Below are positions 1-9,617 of a DNA stretch of 36,651 nt, in pieces. How positions within the stretch are numbered: the stretch's first letter is position 1; every line of letters starts with the position of its first letter. The stretch spans positions 1 through 36,651 of the forward strand of contig JAUJNL010000085.1 in assembly GCA_030448185.1 (NCBI GenBank), in the 5' to 3' direction. The position numbers were made by a program, and so were the translations under genes. Below the pieces are notes generated by a model, which did no database searches, had not been told where the DNA came from, and saw only the letters and a program-made list of their open reading frames with translations. Origin of the DNA: Cytophagales bacterium (lineage in GTDB: Bacteria > Bacteroidota > Bacteroidia > Cytophagales > 172606-1).

Positions 1-5
1 TTCCC

Positions 6-70
6 GAGAGGGTAGGGGAGAAGCGGTATTATTTTCCTTTCGGTCTAAAAGCGTTTCAGAAAAAGGTGAT
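6..70 (+). repeat. Dispersed repeat R, copy A
   Basis: Contains GGGTAGGGGAG, then a T-rich stretch, then TCTAAAAGCG and TTTCAGAAAAAGGTGA. The same order of blocks recurs near 4031-4110 and 18533-18782, and the left part recurs near 14055-14085. It lies just beyond the 3' end of the kinase pseudogene on the minus strand. Function is unknown. It could be the decayed end of a mobile element or a gene-end repeat. Confidence 0.6.
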
Positions 71-118
71 TTGGTTTAAACCATTTACTAAGATACCAAT
101 CTCTTTAGGAGAGACTCT

Positions 119-1465
119 CTAGCGATGGGCGGCGGCAAGTGGCAAGCGGATGCTAATGAGCGTACCCTTATGGGGGTAGCATCGATCTCCAGGGTGCCTT
201 CCAGCAGGGCTACCCGGTCCTTGATGGTACTTGAGGCCAATGCCCTTGCCCGAATCCTGACGAGTCCTATTCTTATCCTTGGCGGTAGTGATACCTATGC
301 CGTTGTCCTGGGATTCAATATAGACGTAGTCTTTGTCCCGGTACACTTCCAGCCGGCCTCTAGTAGCGCCCGAATGCCGGATGATGTTAGTGACCAGCTC
401 CTGAGAGATACGGTACATCGTCATTTCTAATGGAGCGGCTAATCGTTCCGGAAGGCAGTGGCATTGCAACTGGATACCCGTACCCTGAAAGCGACTACAG
501 AACTCTTCGATGGCTTTGGCTAATCCAAAGTCTTTCAGCAGCAGTGGTACCAGTTCATGGGATACATTTCTAGTCTCATTGATAGCCTCCGTGAGTAGCC
601 GGCGGGTTTTTTCCAGGGCTTGGCTGGCTTCCGATGGCTGCCCGGGAAGGGCAGTTACCTCTACCCGGGCCATCTGGAGCTTGGTAGCAAACAGGATCTG
701 TCCTACCCCATTATGCAGGGATTCGGCGATGCGTCTTCGTTCTTCTTGCTGTGCTTCCAGCACCGCTGGCACTAAAGCTTGCTGCTGATGCAGGCGGCGG
801 TGTTGTTGCTGGAGAGCTTCGTATTCCTTGCGAAGAGAAATATCTTCCAGAATCGTGTAGCCTAGTACACCGCCAATTTAGTTTTTATAAAATCGTATAT
901 CCGCATTCCAAGTGCGGATGCACAGAGAAGCGCATTTTAAATACGCCTTTCCGAAGTTCCGCATTGAAAATGCAGAACAACTTAAAAAACTAAATTGGCG
1001 GTGTACTAGTGTTTTCTCCCCATCCTAAAACAAAATGGAGGTGACTTTACACCAGAGCAGGGAGCTATCTTTTTTCACCAGCAGAGTTTCAATCCCAAAA
1101 CTGGGAATCCGCTTGGTCCATAGATTCTCCTGCAGCTCCCGCCAGTGCTCCACGTAGTCGGGATGGGTATAGGTGATGATTCTGGTTCCTTCCAGTTCCG
1201 TTTTGCTATAGCCTAACATGGTTACCAACGCCTGGTTCACCTTAATGATGCGTAAATCTGAAGTAATGATCTTATTGCCCAGCTTAGACTGCTCAAAGAC
1301 CGTCTGGAACCTTTGCTGGCTTTCATGATACCCTTGTTCCATCGCCAGGCGCTCAGCGAGCTTTTCCTTAGCTGCCTCGTAAGAGGAACGTACACTGGCG
1401 ATCTGGGCTTGTAAAGCCTTATTTTGCGTTTCTAGTTGCCGGATGTACTCCTTAGAATCTTGCAT
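119..1465 (-). pseudogene. PAS sensor histidine kinase (HisKA_3/NarL type), disrupted
   Basis: Cytoplasmic sensor kinase that would phosphorylate a response regulator. From the ATG at 1465 there is a coiled coil (QLETQNKALQAQIASV), then a PAS domain ending at WCKVTSILF. The C-terminal half has the HisKA_3 box (EERRRIAESLHNGVGQILFA, with the phospho-acceptor His) and a HATPase with DNGIGI and KGIGL. Several lesions are visible: an in-frame TAG at 1025-1027, a MITE at 866-1006, an extra T near 838, and a pair of compensating frameshifts at about 232 and 175. Between that pair, the shifted frame reads IKDRVALLEGTLEIDATP, the expected HATPase sequence. Removing the MITE and one TA restores DGEKT-LGYTILEDIS. 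Homology is clear and the inactivation is well supported. Confidence 0.85.
866..1006. mobile_element. MITE-A, 141 bp, IS630/Tc1-type ends, TA duplication
   Basis: Both ends read GTACACCGCCAATTTAG inwards, flanked by TA at 864-865 and 1007-1008 inside a CTAG context, as known for IS630-family insertions. There is no coding capacity. The ends closely match those of the IS630-family element at 30546-31841 (GTACACAACCAATTTAG), so that element could have mobilised it. The interior is three successive imperfect palindromes of about 21 nt, near 898-918, 931-951 and 957-977, each built on CCGCATT...AATGCGG. Exact excision with one TA rejoins the kinase reading frame at this point. Confidence 0.85.
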
Positions 1466-1622
1466 GTTATCCCCTTAATTATTCCTGTCCTCTGGTTATT
1501 CAGACCAGAATGGATACGGCCTAGTCTAATGGATAAAGCCTGGCCTATTGTACGGGTAAACCGGGGATACGGCTAAGGATCGGGGTTAAGTTTCTTTAAG
1601 AAAATGATTTCCCGGCAGGTGA

Positions 1623-1964
1623 GTGCTTACTTTGCAGGTAGCTGCTTACTGTTTTACCCCCGATGATGGCAAGATTCCCATCTGGGTGGAAGATCAGCAA
1701 AAAGAGGGCATCGTACCCATTACCATCGCAGACAACGGCATTGGCATTCCTAAAAAGTACCATGCCAGTTTGTTTGATAAATTTACCAAGGCCCGAAGGC
1801 CAGGCCTAAGGCAGGAACCCACCACGGGTCTTGGCATGTCCATCCTCAAAACGGTAGTGGAGTGGCATAAGGGCCGGATCTGGTTTGAAAGCGAAGAAAA
1901 CAAGGGCACTTATTACTCATCGAGGTTGTTCTTCTCTTTCAGTAGGGGAGGGCACTTTCAGTAG
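1623..1964 (+). pseudogene. Histidine kinase C-terminal (HATPase) fragment
   Basis: Only the ATP-binding domain of a histidine kinase remains. The N box is lost. G1 is ADNGIGIP, the F box is LFDKFTKA, and the G2 region is TTGLGMSILKTVVEWHKGRIWFES. No PAS, HisKA or membrane segment precedes it; the upstream 150 bp shows no coding sequence I recognise. The tail after NKGT (YYSSRLFFSFSRGG) departs from the expected TFFIELPL ending, which suggests a late frameshift. It is a remnant that cannot autophosphorylate. The position between two other kinase pseudogenes suggests a formerly larger cluster of sensor kinases. Confidence 0.7.
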
Positions 1965-2076
1965 TAGAAACGATTCTGCACTCTAGGCTTTGGGTTAAGT
2001 TACGCCCAAGTTCTAGCTTTTATAGCAGCAATCCGTATACTTTCTCCAAACAACGTGATTGACGATTTTATAAGGC

Positions 2077-3958
2077 ATGGAGCAAGAACAATTATACCAC
2101 TGGCTAGTGGATACAATTATTGACTATGCAATCCTGAGGCTGGATTTGCAAGGCCATATTCTCAGTTGGAATACCGGTGCCCAACTCCTGTTGGGCTATG
2201 AGGAAAAAGAAGTGGTGGGCCAGCATTTTTCCCTTTTATACCCCAAGGGTGTGGCCGAGAGTGGGTTTCCTGCCTACGAACTGGCCAAAGTACAGGAAGC
2301 AGGAAGGTTTGAACACGAAGGCTACCGGATTCGCAAAGATGGAAGCCGTTTCTGGGCCAATGTGATTATTACCAGTATCAAAGACCCTACTGGCCAGCCT
2401 ATTGGTTATGCCAACATCACCCGGGATTTAACTGAACGCAGAAAACACCAACAGCAACTCCAGGAGAGTGACCAAATACCGGATGCTAGTGGAAGGAGTG
2501 GTTGACTACGCTATTTATCTGCTGGACCTGGAGGGCCGGGTGAATAGCTGGAACTCGGGGGCGGAAAAATTAAAGGTTATAAAGCCGAAGAAATCATTGG
2601 CCAGCCTTTTTCCCGGTTATATCCGGACCATGCCGTTCAGTCAGGCATGGCAACGTATAGTCTGGAGATTGCCAAATGGAAGGCCATTTCTGAACAAGAG
2701 GGTTGGCAAAAACGCAAAGACGGTTCACTTTCTGGGCTAATACGATTATTACGGCCTCTATGATGAAAGACACCAAGCCCTAGGCTTTTCAGTTACCCCG
2801 GGATCTGACGGCCAGAAAACTCATGGAAGAAGGCTTGCGGGAAAGTGAGCGGTACCGGATGCTGGTGGAGGGCGTGAAGGATTATGCTATTTTCCTGCTG
2901 ACCCTTCCGGGGAGGGTGAGTAAGCTGGAACGCGGGAGCGGAACGCATCAAGGGCTACCAAATAAGTGAAATTCTGGGTAAGCATTTTTCCGTGTTTTAT
3001 CCCCAGCAAGCCAAATTGAGGAACAGTTTCCCGAATATGAGCTCAAAATAGCCCGGCAGGAAGGTTTTGAACACGAAGGCTGGCGCGTTCGCAAGGATGG
3101 AAGCCTTTCTGGGCCAATGTGATTATCACTGCGCTGTTTAATCCCACCGGCAAACTGCTTGGTTTTTCTAAAATTACCAGGGATTTAACTAAGCGTAAGC
3201 AACAGGAAGAAGAACTGGCCCGCAGCAATGAAGAGTTACGGCAGATAAACCAGTGACCTGGACAACTTCGTCTACACGGCTTCCATGACCTGAAAGCCCC
3301 TATTCTAAACATTGAAGGGTTGATGAAAGTGCTTTCCCGGAAAGTGTCTCCCTCCCAAAAGGAAGACCAGACCGTGCAGGAGATCTTTGCCATGATCCAA
3401 GCTTCAGTTTTACGATTCAAAGAAACGATTATGGATTTAACCGATATTGCCCGCATCCAGAAACAACTGGATTTGGAGCGTGAGCCGGTAGATCTTAAAG
3501 AAATCGTATCGGATATCCTGCTGGATTAACCCAGCCGATTGAACAAGCACAAGCCCGGATTGAAACATTGCTGAAAGAATGCCCTACGATTCAATTCCCC
3601 GAAAGAACCTGAAAAGTGTAGTCTATAACCTTTTGTCCAATGCCATTAAGTTTCATTCCCCGCATCAGATTCCCACATTACCATCACCAGCCGGGTGGAA
3701 GGGGACTATCACTTACTCTCCGTGCAGGATAATGGGTTGGGGTTGGACACGAGCAATCCGGAGAAAATCTTTGGCATGTTCAAACGCCAGCATGTTCATG
3801 TGGAAGGAACCGGCGTAGGCTTATACATTGTCCGGAAGATGGTCGAGAATGCCGGAGGAAAAATTGAAGTAGAAAGCCGCGTAGGCGAAGGGGCAACTTT
3901 CAAGTGTATTTTAAACGATAGGTGTATTTCAAGCGATAAGGGAAAGAGGCACCAATAA
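2077..3958 (+). pseudogene. Multi-PAS sensor histidine kinase, frameshifted
   Basis: Three consecutive PAS domains resemble one another. The first, from about 2077, has LVDTIIDYAILRLDLQGHIL and WANVIITSIKDPTGQPIGYA. The second, from about 2468, has RMLVEGVVDYAIYLLDLEG. The third, from about 2860, has RMLVEGVKDYAIFLL. Next come a HisKA domain (SHDLKAPILNIEGL requires a frameshift near 3290; MDLTDIARIQKQLDLEREPV follows) and a HATPase with NLLSNAIKFHSP, DNGLGLD and GTGVGLYIVRKMVENAGG. The reading frame changes at least six times and no frame spans the gene. Intact homologues are soluble PAS/PAC kinases of about 600-700 residues. The start at 2077 follows ATAAGGC and begins MEQEQLYHWLVD. Confidence 0.8.
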
Positions 3959-4030
3959 AGAAGGCTTTCTGGTTCTTCCTAGTAGAAAATACGAAAAGAT
4001 AAGGCCATCCGTCAAGAAAAAACGTTCGAG

Positions 4031-4110
4031 GCCTGAGACAGTACTGAAGAAGGGGGTAGGGGAGTGGGCCTATTTTTCCCTTTGGTTCTAAAAGTGTCTC
4101 AAGAAAGGTC
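4031..4110 (+). repeat. Dispersed repeat R, copy B
   Basis: Reads CCTGAGACAGTACTG, then GGGTAGGGGAGTGGGCC, then TATTTTTCCCTTTGGTTC and TAAAAGTGTCTCAAG. It matches copy A at 6-70 and, once a MITE is removed, copy D at 18533-18782. It follows the 3' end of the three-PAS kinase pseudogene. It is too diverged to be a recent duplication. Confidence 0.6.
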
Positions 4111-4859
4111 ATAATTATGTTGGAAATCTCCGCCATTTTAAAAATCACTTCCATCCTCAAATTGCCTATAGAGCATGAGTTTACCCCATGTTGGAATACT
4201 TTTTCTTAACCAAAATCTTATTGAATCGGTAATCTTCTTTTCTTGTTTGGCCCCTTTTCCCTAGGTAGCTTCCTTAAAGTATAATGGATGGAGCACTTGG
4301 AGACCGCGCTTCGGGTTACCAACCCCTGGGAGTAGGGCTTGATTAGTTGTAATAGGTACTCTTCACTACCCTTACTATTTTACTTAGTATATGTTTTACC
4401 AAGGTTGTTTCTACCAGCGGGGCGGAAAGGTATTGGAAGAAAGTACCTTCATGGAACTGGTCTTAGCAGAGGCCTATTTTCAGGAGCAAAAAAAAGCTTC
4501 TGCCTACGGAGAAGCCCTCTTGCTAACTTACCCAGCAGTACTATCACCCTGAATATGTACTGGATGTGGGTGAGAATCCACCCTGTCAATAACCTTGTTC
4601 AACGGCCTAGTTAGGCTCAATCTTTTTCATGAGACTATGTATGCCTACCTGCCTATTGTATGTCTACCTGCCTACTTGTTTGGAAGTGGGTTTTCCTATA
4701 CAAAGGAGGCACCGGATTCTGATTCATCCCTTCTACCAGGCTAGTTAATAGGAAAGTATCGCAATGGTAGGACAGTATCTCTATGCCGGGCAGGGGGAAG
4801 GTAATGTATAGTGTCCTACCACGTGGCAGGTTGCTTTAAAAATCAATAGCAGAGCGCAG
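4111..4859. other. Gene-poor stretch with decayed coding traces and a long-loop hairpin
   Basis: No intact gene is recognised. A short plus-strand reading from about 4449 (FMELVLAEAYFQEQKKASAY, then GEALLLTYPA) looks like genuine protein sequence but stops within 40 codons, so it is probably a fragment. Two tandem copies of a 20-nt unit built on CTACCTGCCTA lie near 4638-4678. A 9-bp perfect inverted repeat, GGTAGGACA (4766-4774) and TGTCCTACC (4812-4820), encloses 37 nt. It has no T-run, so a terminator role is not supported. Confidence 0.4.
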
Positions 4860-5069
4860 TTACAGGAGGCGGACAAAGTCAGAAAGAATCCACAGGTACT
4901 TTTCCTTGGAACGAGCCGGAGCATCCAGCCATTCGAGTTGCAACAGCTCATAGGAATCATTAATCCTTTTGACCTGGTAGATGCGTTGCTTGACGGGGTC
5001 ACTGGCCGAAACCTGCACGACCTTTACTTTGTCTCCTACGGCAAAGGGTCGCTTTGGCCAGCAAGCCAT
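4860..5069 (-). CDS. Small hypothetical protein
   Basis: 69 residues, beginning MACWPKRPFAVGDKVKVVQV. I do not recognise a family. The composition is protein-like: an early basic segment (AVGDKVKVVQVSASDPVKQR), alternating hydrophobic residues suggestive of a beta-rich fold (IYQVKRINDSYELLQLEWLD), and a C-terminal WILSDFVRLL. The GDKV start resembles small SH3-like or KOW-like barrels, but that is a guess. There is no signal peptide or membrane span. It stands alone, pointing away from the kinase pseudogene to its right, with a 9-bp inverted repeat about 40 bp beyond its stop. It is intact, unlike its neighbours. Confidence 0.45.
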   Translation of the reverse strand: MACWPKRPFAVGDKVKVVQVSASDPVKQRIYQVKRINDSYELLQLEWLDAPARSKEKYLWILSDFVRLL

Positions 5070-5558
5070 CTTGGGTAATAGTTATGGATACAGGCTTCTA
5101 TACGGATGGGTTCAATCGCAGGTTAAGTGAGATCACCCGCTAGATCGGTACGAGGGCCTCCCACGAGTACGCCCTAAACGGCTTGGGGTAGGTATAGTGG
5201 ATGATCGGCTCAACCTCATCGCCCTCGATGCATGCGGGCTGTTGACAAGGCACAAGATATAAGCGCCAAGTAGGAAGCCTGGGCCTACCTGGAAGCATTT
5301 CTTTATTTTAGCCTAGACCACAAGATAGGTACCGTTTTCACGGCCCAGCCTGACTACCTGGTGCCTCTCAAGGTTTACCTCACCGTCAAGTTACCCTAGC
5401 CAAACCTGCTGGTGGAAACGCACCTTTAGTGCCCTCAAGCCCCGGCTGCCCGGTAGCCGTAACTCGAAAAGCCGTAACTCGAAAGTTAGTATGGGACGAA
5501 ATCCTGCCCTCTTTTCCTTTTAACTCAGATATGGGTCTTAAGAAAGGGTGCTTTGCTC
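5070..5558. other. Stretch without a recognisable gene
   Basis: No intact reading frame of recognisable family. Near 5311-5395 the plus strand reads SLDHKIGTVFTAQPDYLVPL followed by KVYLTVKLP, which looks like a coding remnant. A 15-nt unit, AGCCGTAACTCGAAA, occurs twice in tandem near 5456-5485, just before the 3' end of the next kinase pseudogene. Confidence 0.35.
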
Positions 5559-6844
5559 TTATTCCCCGGGCCAGTTCAATATAAAAAGTAGTGCCTTGAT
5601 TTTCTTTGCTCTCAAACCAGATCTTTTCCTGGTGTTGCCCGACGATCTGACGGGCAATGTAAGTCCTAATCCGGTAGTAGCCTCCCCCTGGGTACCTTCC
5701 CGACCGGCACTAGTGAACTGCTCAAACAGATGCGCTTGCAATTCGGTAGGAATGCCCATCCCGGTATCCCTTACCTGGGCGTACATGACCCGCTTGCTCC
5801 AGCAGGCGAACTTGAATCTTGCCCTTGGCAAAGGAGAACTTAATGGCATTGGAAAGTAAATCATCCAGCAGGCGGGTGAACTTGAGGCGGTGGATAGCAG
5901 TTACTACGGGAGCCTCAGGAAAGGTATATTCTAAGTCTACTCCTTTCTCTTGGGCTTTGAGTCATGGTTCGAGTACGGATTCCAGAAAGGCTTGTATCAG
6001 AGTGTCTTCTTTAAGCAAGGGTCTGGTAGCGGATTCAAGTTCCCCAATCAAAAGCAGATCTTCCAGGATGCCAAAGGTTTTATCACACTGGGCCTGAATC
6101 AGGCTCAGCAGGGTGAGGCTTCCTCCTTTTTGGTCGGGTTCCTTGGCCAGGATTCCCGCTAGATTCTTTTCCAGTAAGCTACTTAAGCCTTTAATGTTCT
6201 GGAGGGTCCTTTCAGGTCATGGGCCACCAGGTGCACCACTCTTTGCTGGGCTTCCATAGAGCTGATGTAACTTTTGCTCCAGGTGTTTTCGTTCACTGAT
6301 ATCCTCAAGGATCGTATACCTAAGGTAATTCCCTGATCCTCAAACAGAATGGAAGTAACCCGGCAATGGAAAGAGGAGCCATCACTCCGGATCAGACACG
6401 TATCCAGGCTAAAAGAGGGAATCTTCTCACTCCAGAGAGCTTTTGTTGCAAAAGCTGCCAGTCCTTTTTCTGGTCCGGATGGGCGTAATCCAGAATGGTA
6501 GTACCAATAATCTCCCTCCTTTGTCTGGATAGCCCAGTAAGGTCACCAGGGCTAAATTGACTTGGAGAATCGTAAGGTCGGACCCAATAATTTTATTGCC
6601 TAACCGGGAACCTTCAAAACCGTGCGGAACCGAAGCTGGCTTTCCTTTTGCTGCGCCTGGAGACTATTCCGTTCCTGGAGCCAGTCCGTATGGAAGTTCC
6701 CGGCTTGCATTTGGGCCGTAAGCGTTCGATTTCCGATTGCAAGTGCTGCTTTTCTTGCGCTAGTTGGGCGTTCTGCTGGGCTAGTTGAGCTAGTTGTGCC
6801 CGCAGGCCCTCTACATTTTCACTGGTATATTCACTATTGATCAT
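5559..6844 (-). pseudogene. PAS sensor histidine kinase 2, heavily frameshifted
   Basis: Same architecture as the kinase at 119-1465. From the ATG at 6844 a coiled coil (LRAQLAQLAQQNAQLAQEKQ) leads into PAS-like sequence near 6600-6310, then a HisKA region near 6240-6000. A HATPase ending near 5559 has VRDTGMGIPTELQAHLFEQF, TSAGREG and EATTGLGL. After GLGL the expected YIARQIVRQHQEKIWFESKE is found in another frame. I count at least five frame changes. A receiver-domain pseudogene lies just upstream in the same direction, the usual kinase/regulator pairing. A membrane segment is not visible, so the sensor was probably cytoplasmic. Confidence 0.75.
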
Positions 6845-7090
6845 CGCAGGAGATATTTACGAAAGGGCAGCGCTTGCTAGCAGGATCGATTCCTCAAAGA
6901 AAGACTCGTTGGCTATCCGGCGACTAGCAGGTATTCCATCAGGTTCTTACAATATAGAAGATACTATAAAAAAGCTAGGAAGGATTCTCCTGGAAAGCAG
7001 GGAATCGGTTTGAGTTGTCAGTTCTCAGTAAAGCCCTCAGGCACTTCCCGCCTGATTCAACCCCTGATTGCCTTCGGAAAAACAGGGTCA

Positions 7091-7490
7091 CTAAGGAAAG
7101 GAGAGTTTATCTTCCGTTAAGGGTTTCTGCAAGATCCCTTTGACCGGAGTAGTGAGCAATCTGCGCATAATCCTTTTGACTAGTAGAAGAAGAGAGCATG
7201 ACAATGGCGGCCGCAATGATCGAATCCCCACTGACGGCTTTCAGGCGGGCTAAGCTCAAAGGCCATTCATCACGGGCATGTTTATGTCGAGTAAGATTAC
7301 ATCCGGATAATCGACCGGCTGCTGACAATAGGCTTCCAGATAGGCAAGGGCTTCCTGTCCATTCGAAAGGGTGATGATCTGCCTGGCAAGACCCGTTTCC
7401 CGGATCAGGGCTTTACTAATATAGTGGCTGGCCGGATCATCATCGACGATCAGGATCTTGGTAAAGGGATAGGCATCTTCGTGTGGAAGT
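7091..7490 (-). pseudogene. Single-domain response regulator receiver (CheY/Rcp1-like), frameshifted
   Basis: The first part reads FTKILIVDDDPASHYISKAL, with the acidic pair of the receiver pocket. It continues to PDVILLDINMPVMNGL, where the D of LLDINMP is the phospho-acceptor, and then hits a stop. A shifted frame continues as LARLKAVSGDSIIAAAIVML with the conserved SSS region. A further shift gives VKGILQKPLTEDK, with the conserved KP of the receiver. The intact protein would be about 130 residues with no output domain. It lies upstream of the kinase pseudogene at 5559-6844, its likely partner. The true start is uncertain because the frame upstream of FTKIL has no ATG. Confidence 0.75.
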
Positions 7491-7499
7491 GATACTATG

Positions 7500-7874
7500 A
7501 CAACTATACGAGAGCGCCAGGAAAATATTCCTTCTACCGAAACTCAACGAAAATATCCCACATGGTTGTCATTCTCATTCGGGTCCAATAATGAATTACC
7601 CTTACTGCTACTTGCCTGCCTGACAAAGCCGATTTGTACTGGTAATTATGAGTATTACCTGCTTTTGACGCATTTAACCTGCCATCATTAACCTACCATC
7701 AGATGCGAGTAGGAGACTTAACCTTATTCTTCCTTAAAGGATGGTATTCGGAAATTCATTTGGGTATCAAATTGATCTTACCCTGATAATAAGCACGAAA
7801 AGGTAAAAACAAATAATTCCAACAGCCGCATAAAAGGTTCCTTTCTATAGGAAGAACCTACGCGTTTCTCCTGC
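7500..7874. other. Intergenic stretch, no gene seen
   Basis: About 375 bp between the receiver pseudogene and the end of the phosphoesterase gene. It contains AT-rich sequence around 7680-7850 and no recognisable coding region, RNA or repeat. A 64-codon plus-strand frame here has no protein-like features and was not kept. Confidence 0.5.
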
Positions 7875-9374
7875 CTATACCCCAGTACTGTATTTTCTTC
7901 CCCACCGATCTATGCACTCCACCATAATAGCTGAAGCAGTGGGAACGGTAAATAAGTGATTTGTCAGAATGGGCTCCACCCATTTTTTGGCTGCTGGCAT
8001 TTCTTTACCCCCATATAACCGTTGGGCCCTTGGGTCATACCCTTTCAGCGGCTGCATTTCACCCTTCCGGATGCCGTTCTCGTACCAGAATACCTTCCAG
8101 CCGGGCTCCCAGTCCCAAACATTGGCCAGCCATTGCCCGGAAGGGTTCTCGCCCGGTTTAAAAAGAGCTAGCTGGTAATCCAGCGGGTTGCCGGTGGCTT
8201 TGTACTGCCAGCGGATGTCCTCCCCGTTTACTTCGTACAGACCGTAACCGTTCGGCGTGCCGTCGAAGCAAATTGGGCCACTCCACCAGGCCCCACATAC
8301 TGTCCCCAGGATGTGTTCGTGCAATCCGTTTACAAAAGCATGTTCATTCTCGTGGGTATGTCCGGAAATCAGGTGCGCTTTGAAAGGCTTCAGGAGTTCG
8401 TACAGCGCCTGCGGATTGGAAAAATCCGATAAGGTAAACCAAGGTTCCAGGGGCTCCTGGGTACCCTTATAACGCTGCATGCGGGAAGAATGCATGGGGA
8501 TGTGCAGAAAGACTACTACCGGACTGCCCGGCTCTACCAGGGCCAGGTCCTGATAGAGCCACTGCAACTGTGTCTCGTGTACGTAGGGCAGGTAGGGAAA
8601 AAAGCCCGCCCCGTGATAAAATACATCGTCCAGTACCACGTAGTGCGCTTTTCCACGGTTGAAGGAGTAATAGGTGGGACCAAAATGTTTCCGGAAGGTG
8701 GCGTCTGATTGTTCATCGGAGCGGACTTTCAAGTCCAAATCATGGTTACCAATTACCTGGAAGAAGGGAATGTTTATGGACGAAACTGCCTTTTCGTATT
8801 CGGTAAAAAGCGGCAAGTCATCAAAAATCAAGTCGCCGCAGCCCACGCCAAAGGTGGGCTGGTCAGGTAATGATTTCAACAATCCTTGTACATCAGGTAC
8901 AGTTTGGGTCAGGAGGTATTGGGCTTCCTGCTGGTTCTGGATTTGGGGATCCGCCAGCACCAGGAAATGATGCTTCTCGTCGGAGGTTTGGAGGGGTTCC
9001 AGCGAGAAATCGGCCTGCTGACTCGCTTTAGCATCAGCCCGGAGCGGCACGTAAAAGCGGGCCGTTCCGGTGGGGTTGGTAGGAATCTGGTAACCACTCG
9101 GGAGGCTGATGAATACGAAGGACCGGTCGCTGGTGGAAAACAGCTGGTAACCGCCGTCCCTACCAGTGGTAACTACCGTAGCACCGTCACTAACTGCTAC
9201 CCGGGCAATGCCTTTCCCCCGAGCCTGCACCCGGCCAGTAATGGTGACGGGGCGAACAATTTTTTGACTGGCAGACGGAGATAGTACTGCGGGAAACCCG
9301 GGAGCTAAGGTTAAGCCTGCCGTGCCCAATAGGGATTGCCGGACGAACCGGCGACGACCTTGCAAAGTGTGCAT
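7875..9374 (-). CDS. Exported calcineurin-like metallophosphoesterase
   Basis: 499 residues, intact. It starts with a twin-arginine-like leader (GRRRFVRQSLLGTAGLTLAP), so export to the periplasm or surface is likely. Residues about 45-125 form a CarboxypepD-like/MetallophosN beta domain (TITGRVQARGKGIARVAVSD). The catalytic core carries the dimetal motifs in order: LADPQIQ (D-x-Q replaces the usual D-x-H), GCGDLIFD, GNHDLD, FLHIPMHS and SGHTHENE. The last 130 residues match the MetallophosC type of C-terminal domain. The substrate cannot be read from the sequence; relatives hydrolyse phosphodiesters or phosphomonoesters. It is divergent from susC, which may mean shared expression with that nutrient locus. 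The start at 9374 is supported by the leader. Confidence 0.9.
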   Translation of the reverse strand: MHTLQGRRRFVRQSLLGTAGLTLAPGFPAVLSPSASQKIVRPVTITGRVQARGKGIARVAVSDGATVVTTGRDGGYQLFSTSDRSFVFISLPSGYQIPTNPTGTARFYVPLRADAKASQQADFSLEPLQTSDEKHHFLVLADPQIQNQQEAQYLLTQTVPDVQGLLKSLPDQPTFGVGCGDLIFDDLPLFTEYEKAVSSINIPFFQVIGNHDLDLKVRSDEQSDATFRKHFGPTYYSFNRGKAHYVVLDDVFYHGAGFFPYLPYVHETQLQWLYQDLALVEPGSPVVVFLHIPMHSSRMQRYKGTQEPLEPWFTLSDFSNPQALYELLKPFKAHLISGHTHENEHAFVNGLHEHILGTVCGAWWSGPICFDGTPNGYGLYEVNGEDIRWQYKATGNPLDYQLALFKPGENPSGQWLANVWDWEPGWKVFWYENGIRKGEMQPLKGYDPRAQRLYGGKEMPAAKKWVEPILTNHLFTVPTASAIMVECIDRWGRKYSTGV

Positions 9375-9404
9375 GGTATGGGGAAGGTGAGAGTGGAATG
9401 GATA

Positions 9405-9440
9405 GACTTCACCAAAATTAAAAGGCTGTTCTCCAATCAG
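9405..9440 (-). promoter_or_regulatory. Possible Bacteroidota promoter for the phosphoesterase
   Basis: On the minus strand TAATTTTG (9420-9413) matches the Bacteroidota -7 element TAnnTTTG, about 40 bp upstream of the start codon. A TTGG occurs upstream, but at a spacing shorter than the usual 17-23 nt. The element for the divergent susC is less clear; TAACTTTC at 9518-9525 is the closest match. Confidence 0.3.
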
Positions 9441-9617
9441 AAGCGTATTTGTGTTAAGTTTTGTTGAAGTCAGCGGTCGGAAATTTGCCAGAAAAAGGCT
9501 AAAAGTTTACAGAAGGTTAACTTTCCCTTGCCTGTCTCACTTCCGCCCGCCTGTAAGTTTGTTCCGAAAGGCCCGGTCCAGGGCTTCTTTCCTAAAACCA
9601 CTCCTTCATACCTTTTT

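Noticed and set aside
7497..7691. 64-codon plus-strand open frame upstream of the receiver pseudogene
   Set aside because: No recognisable motif, and the region is low in coding character.
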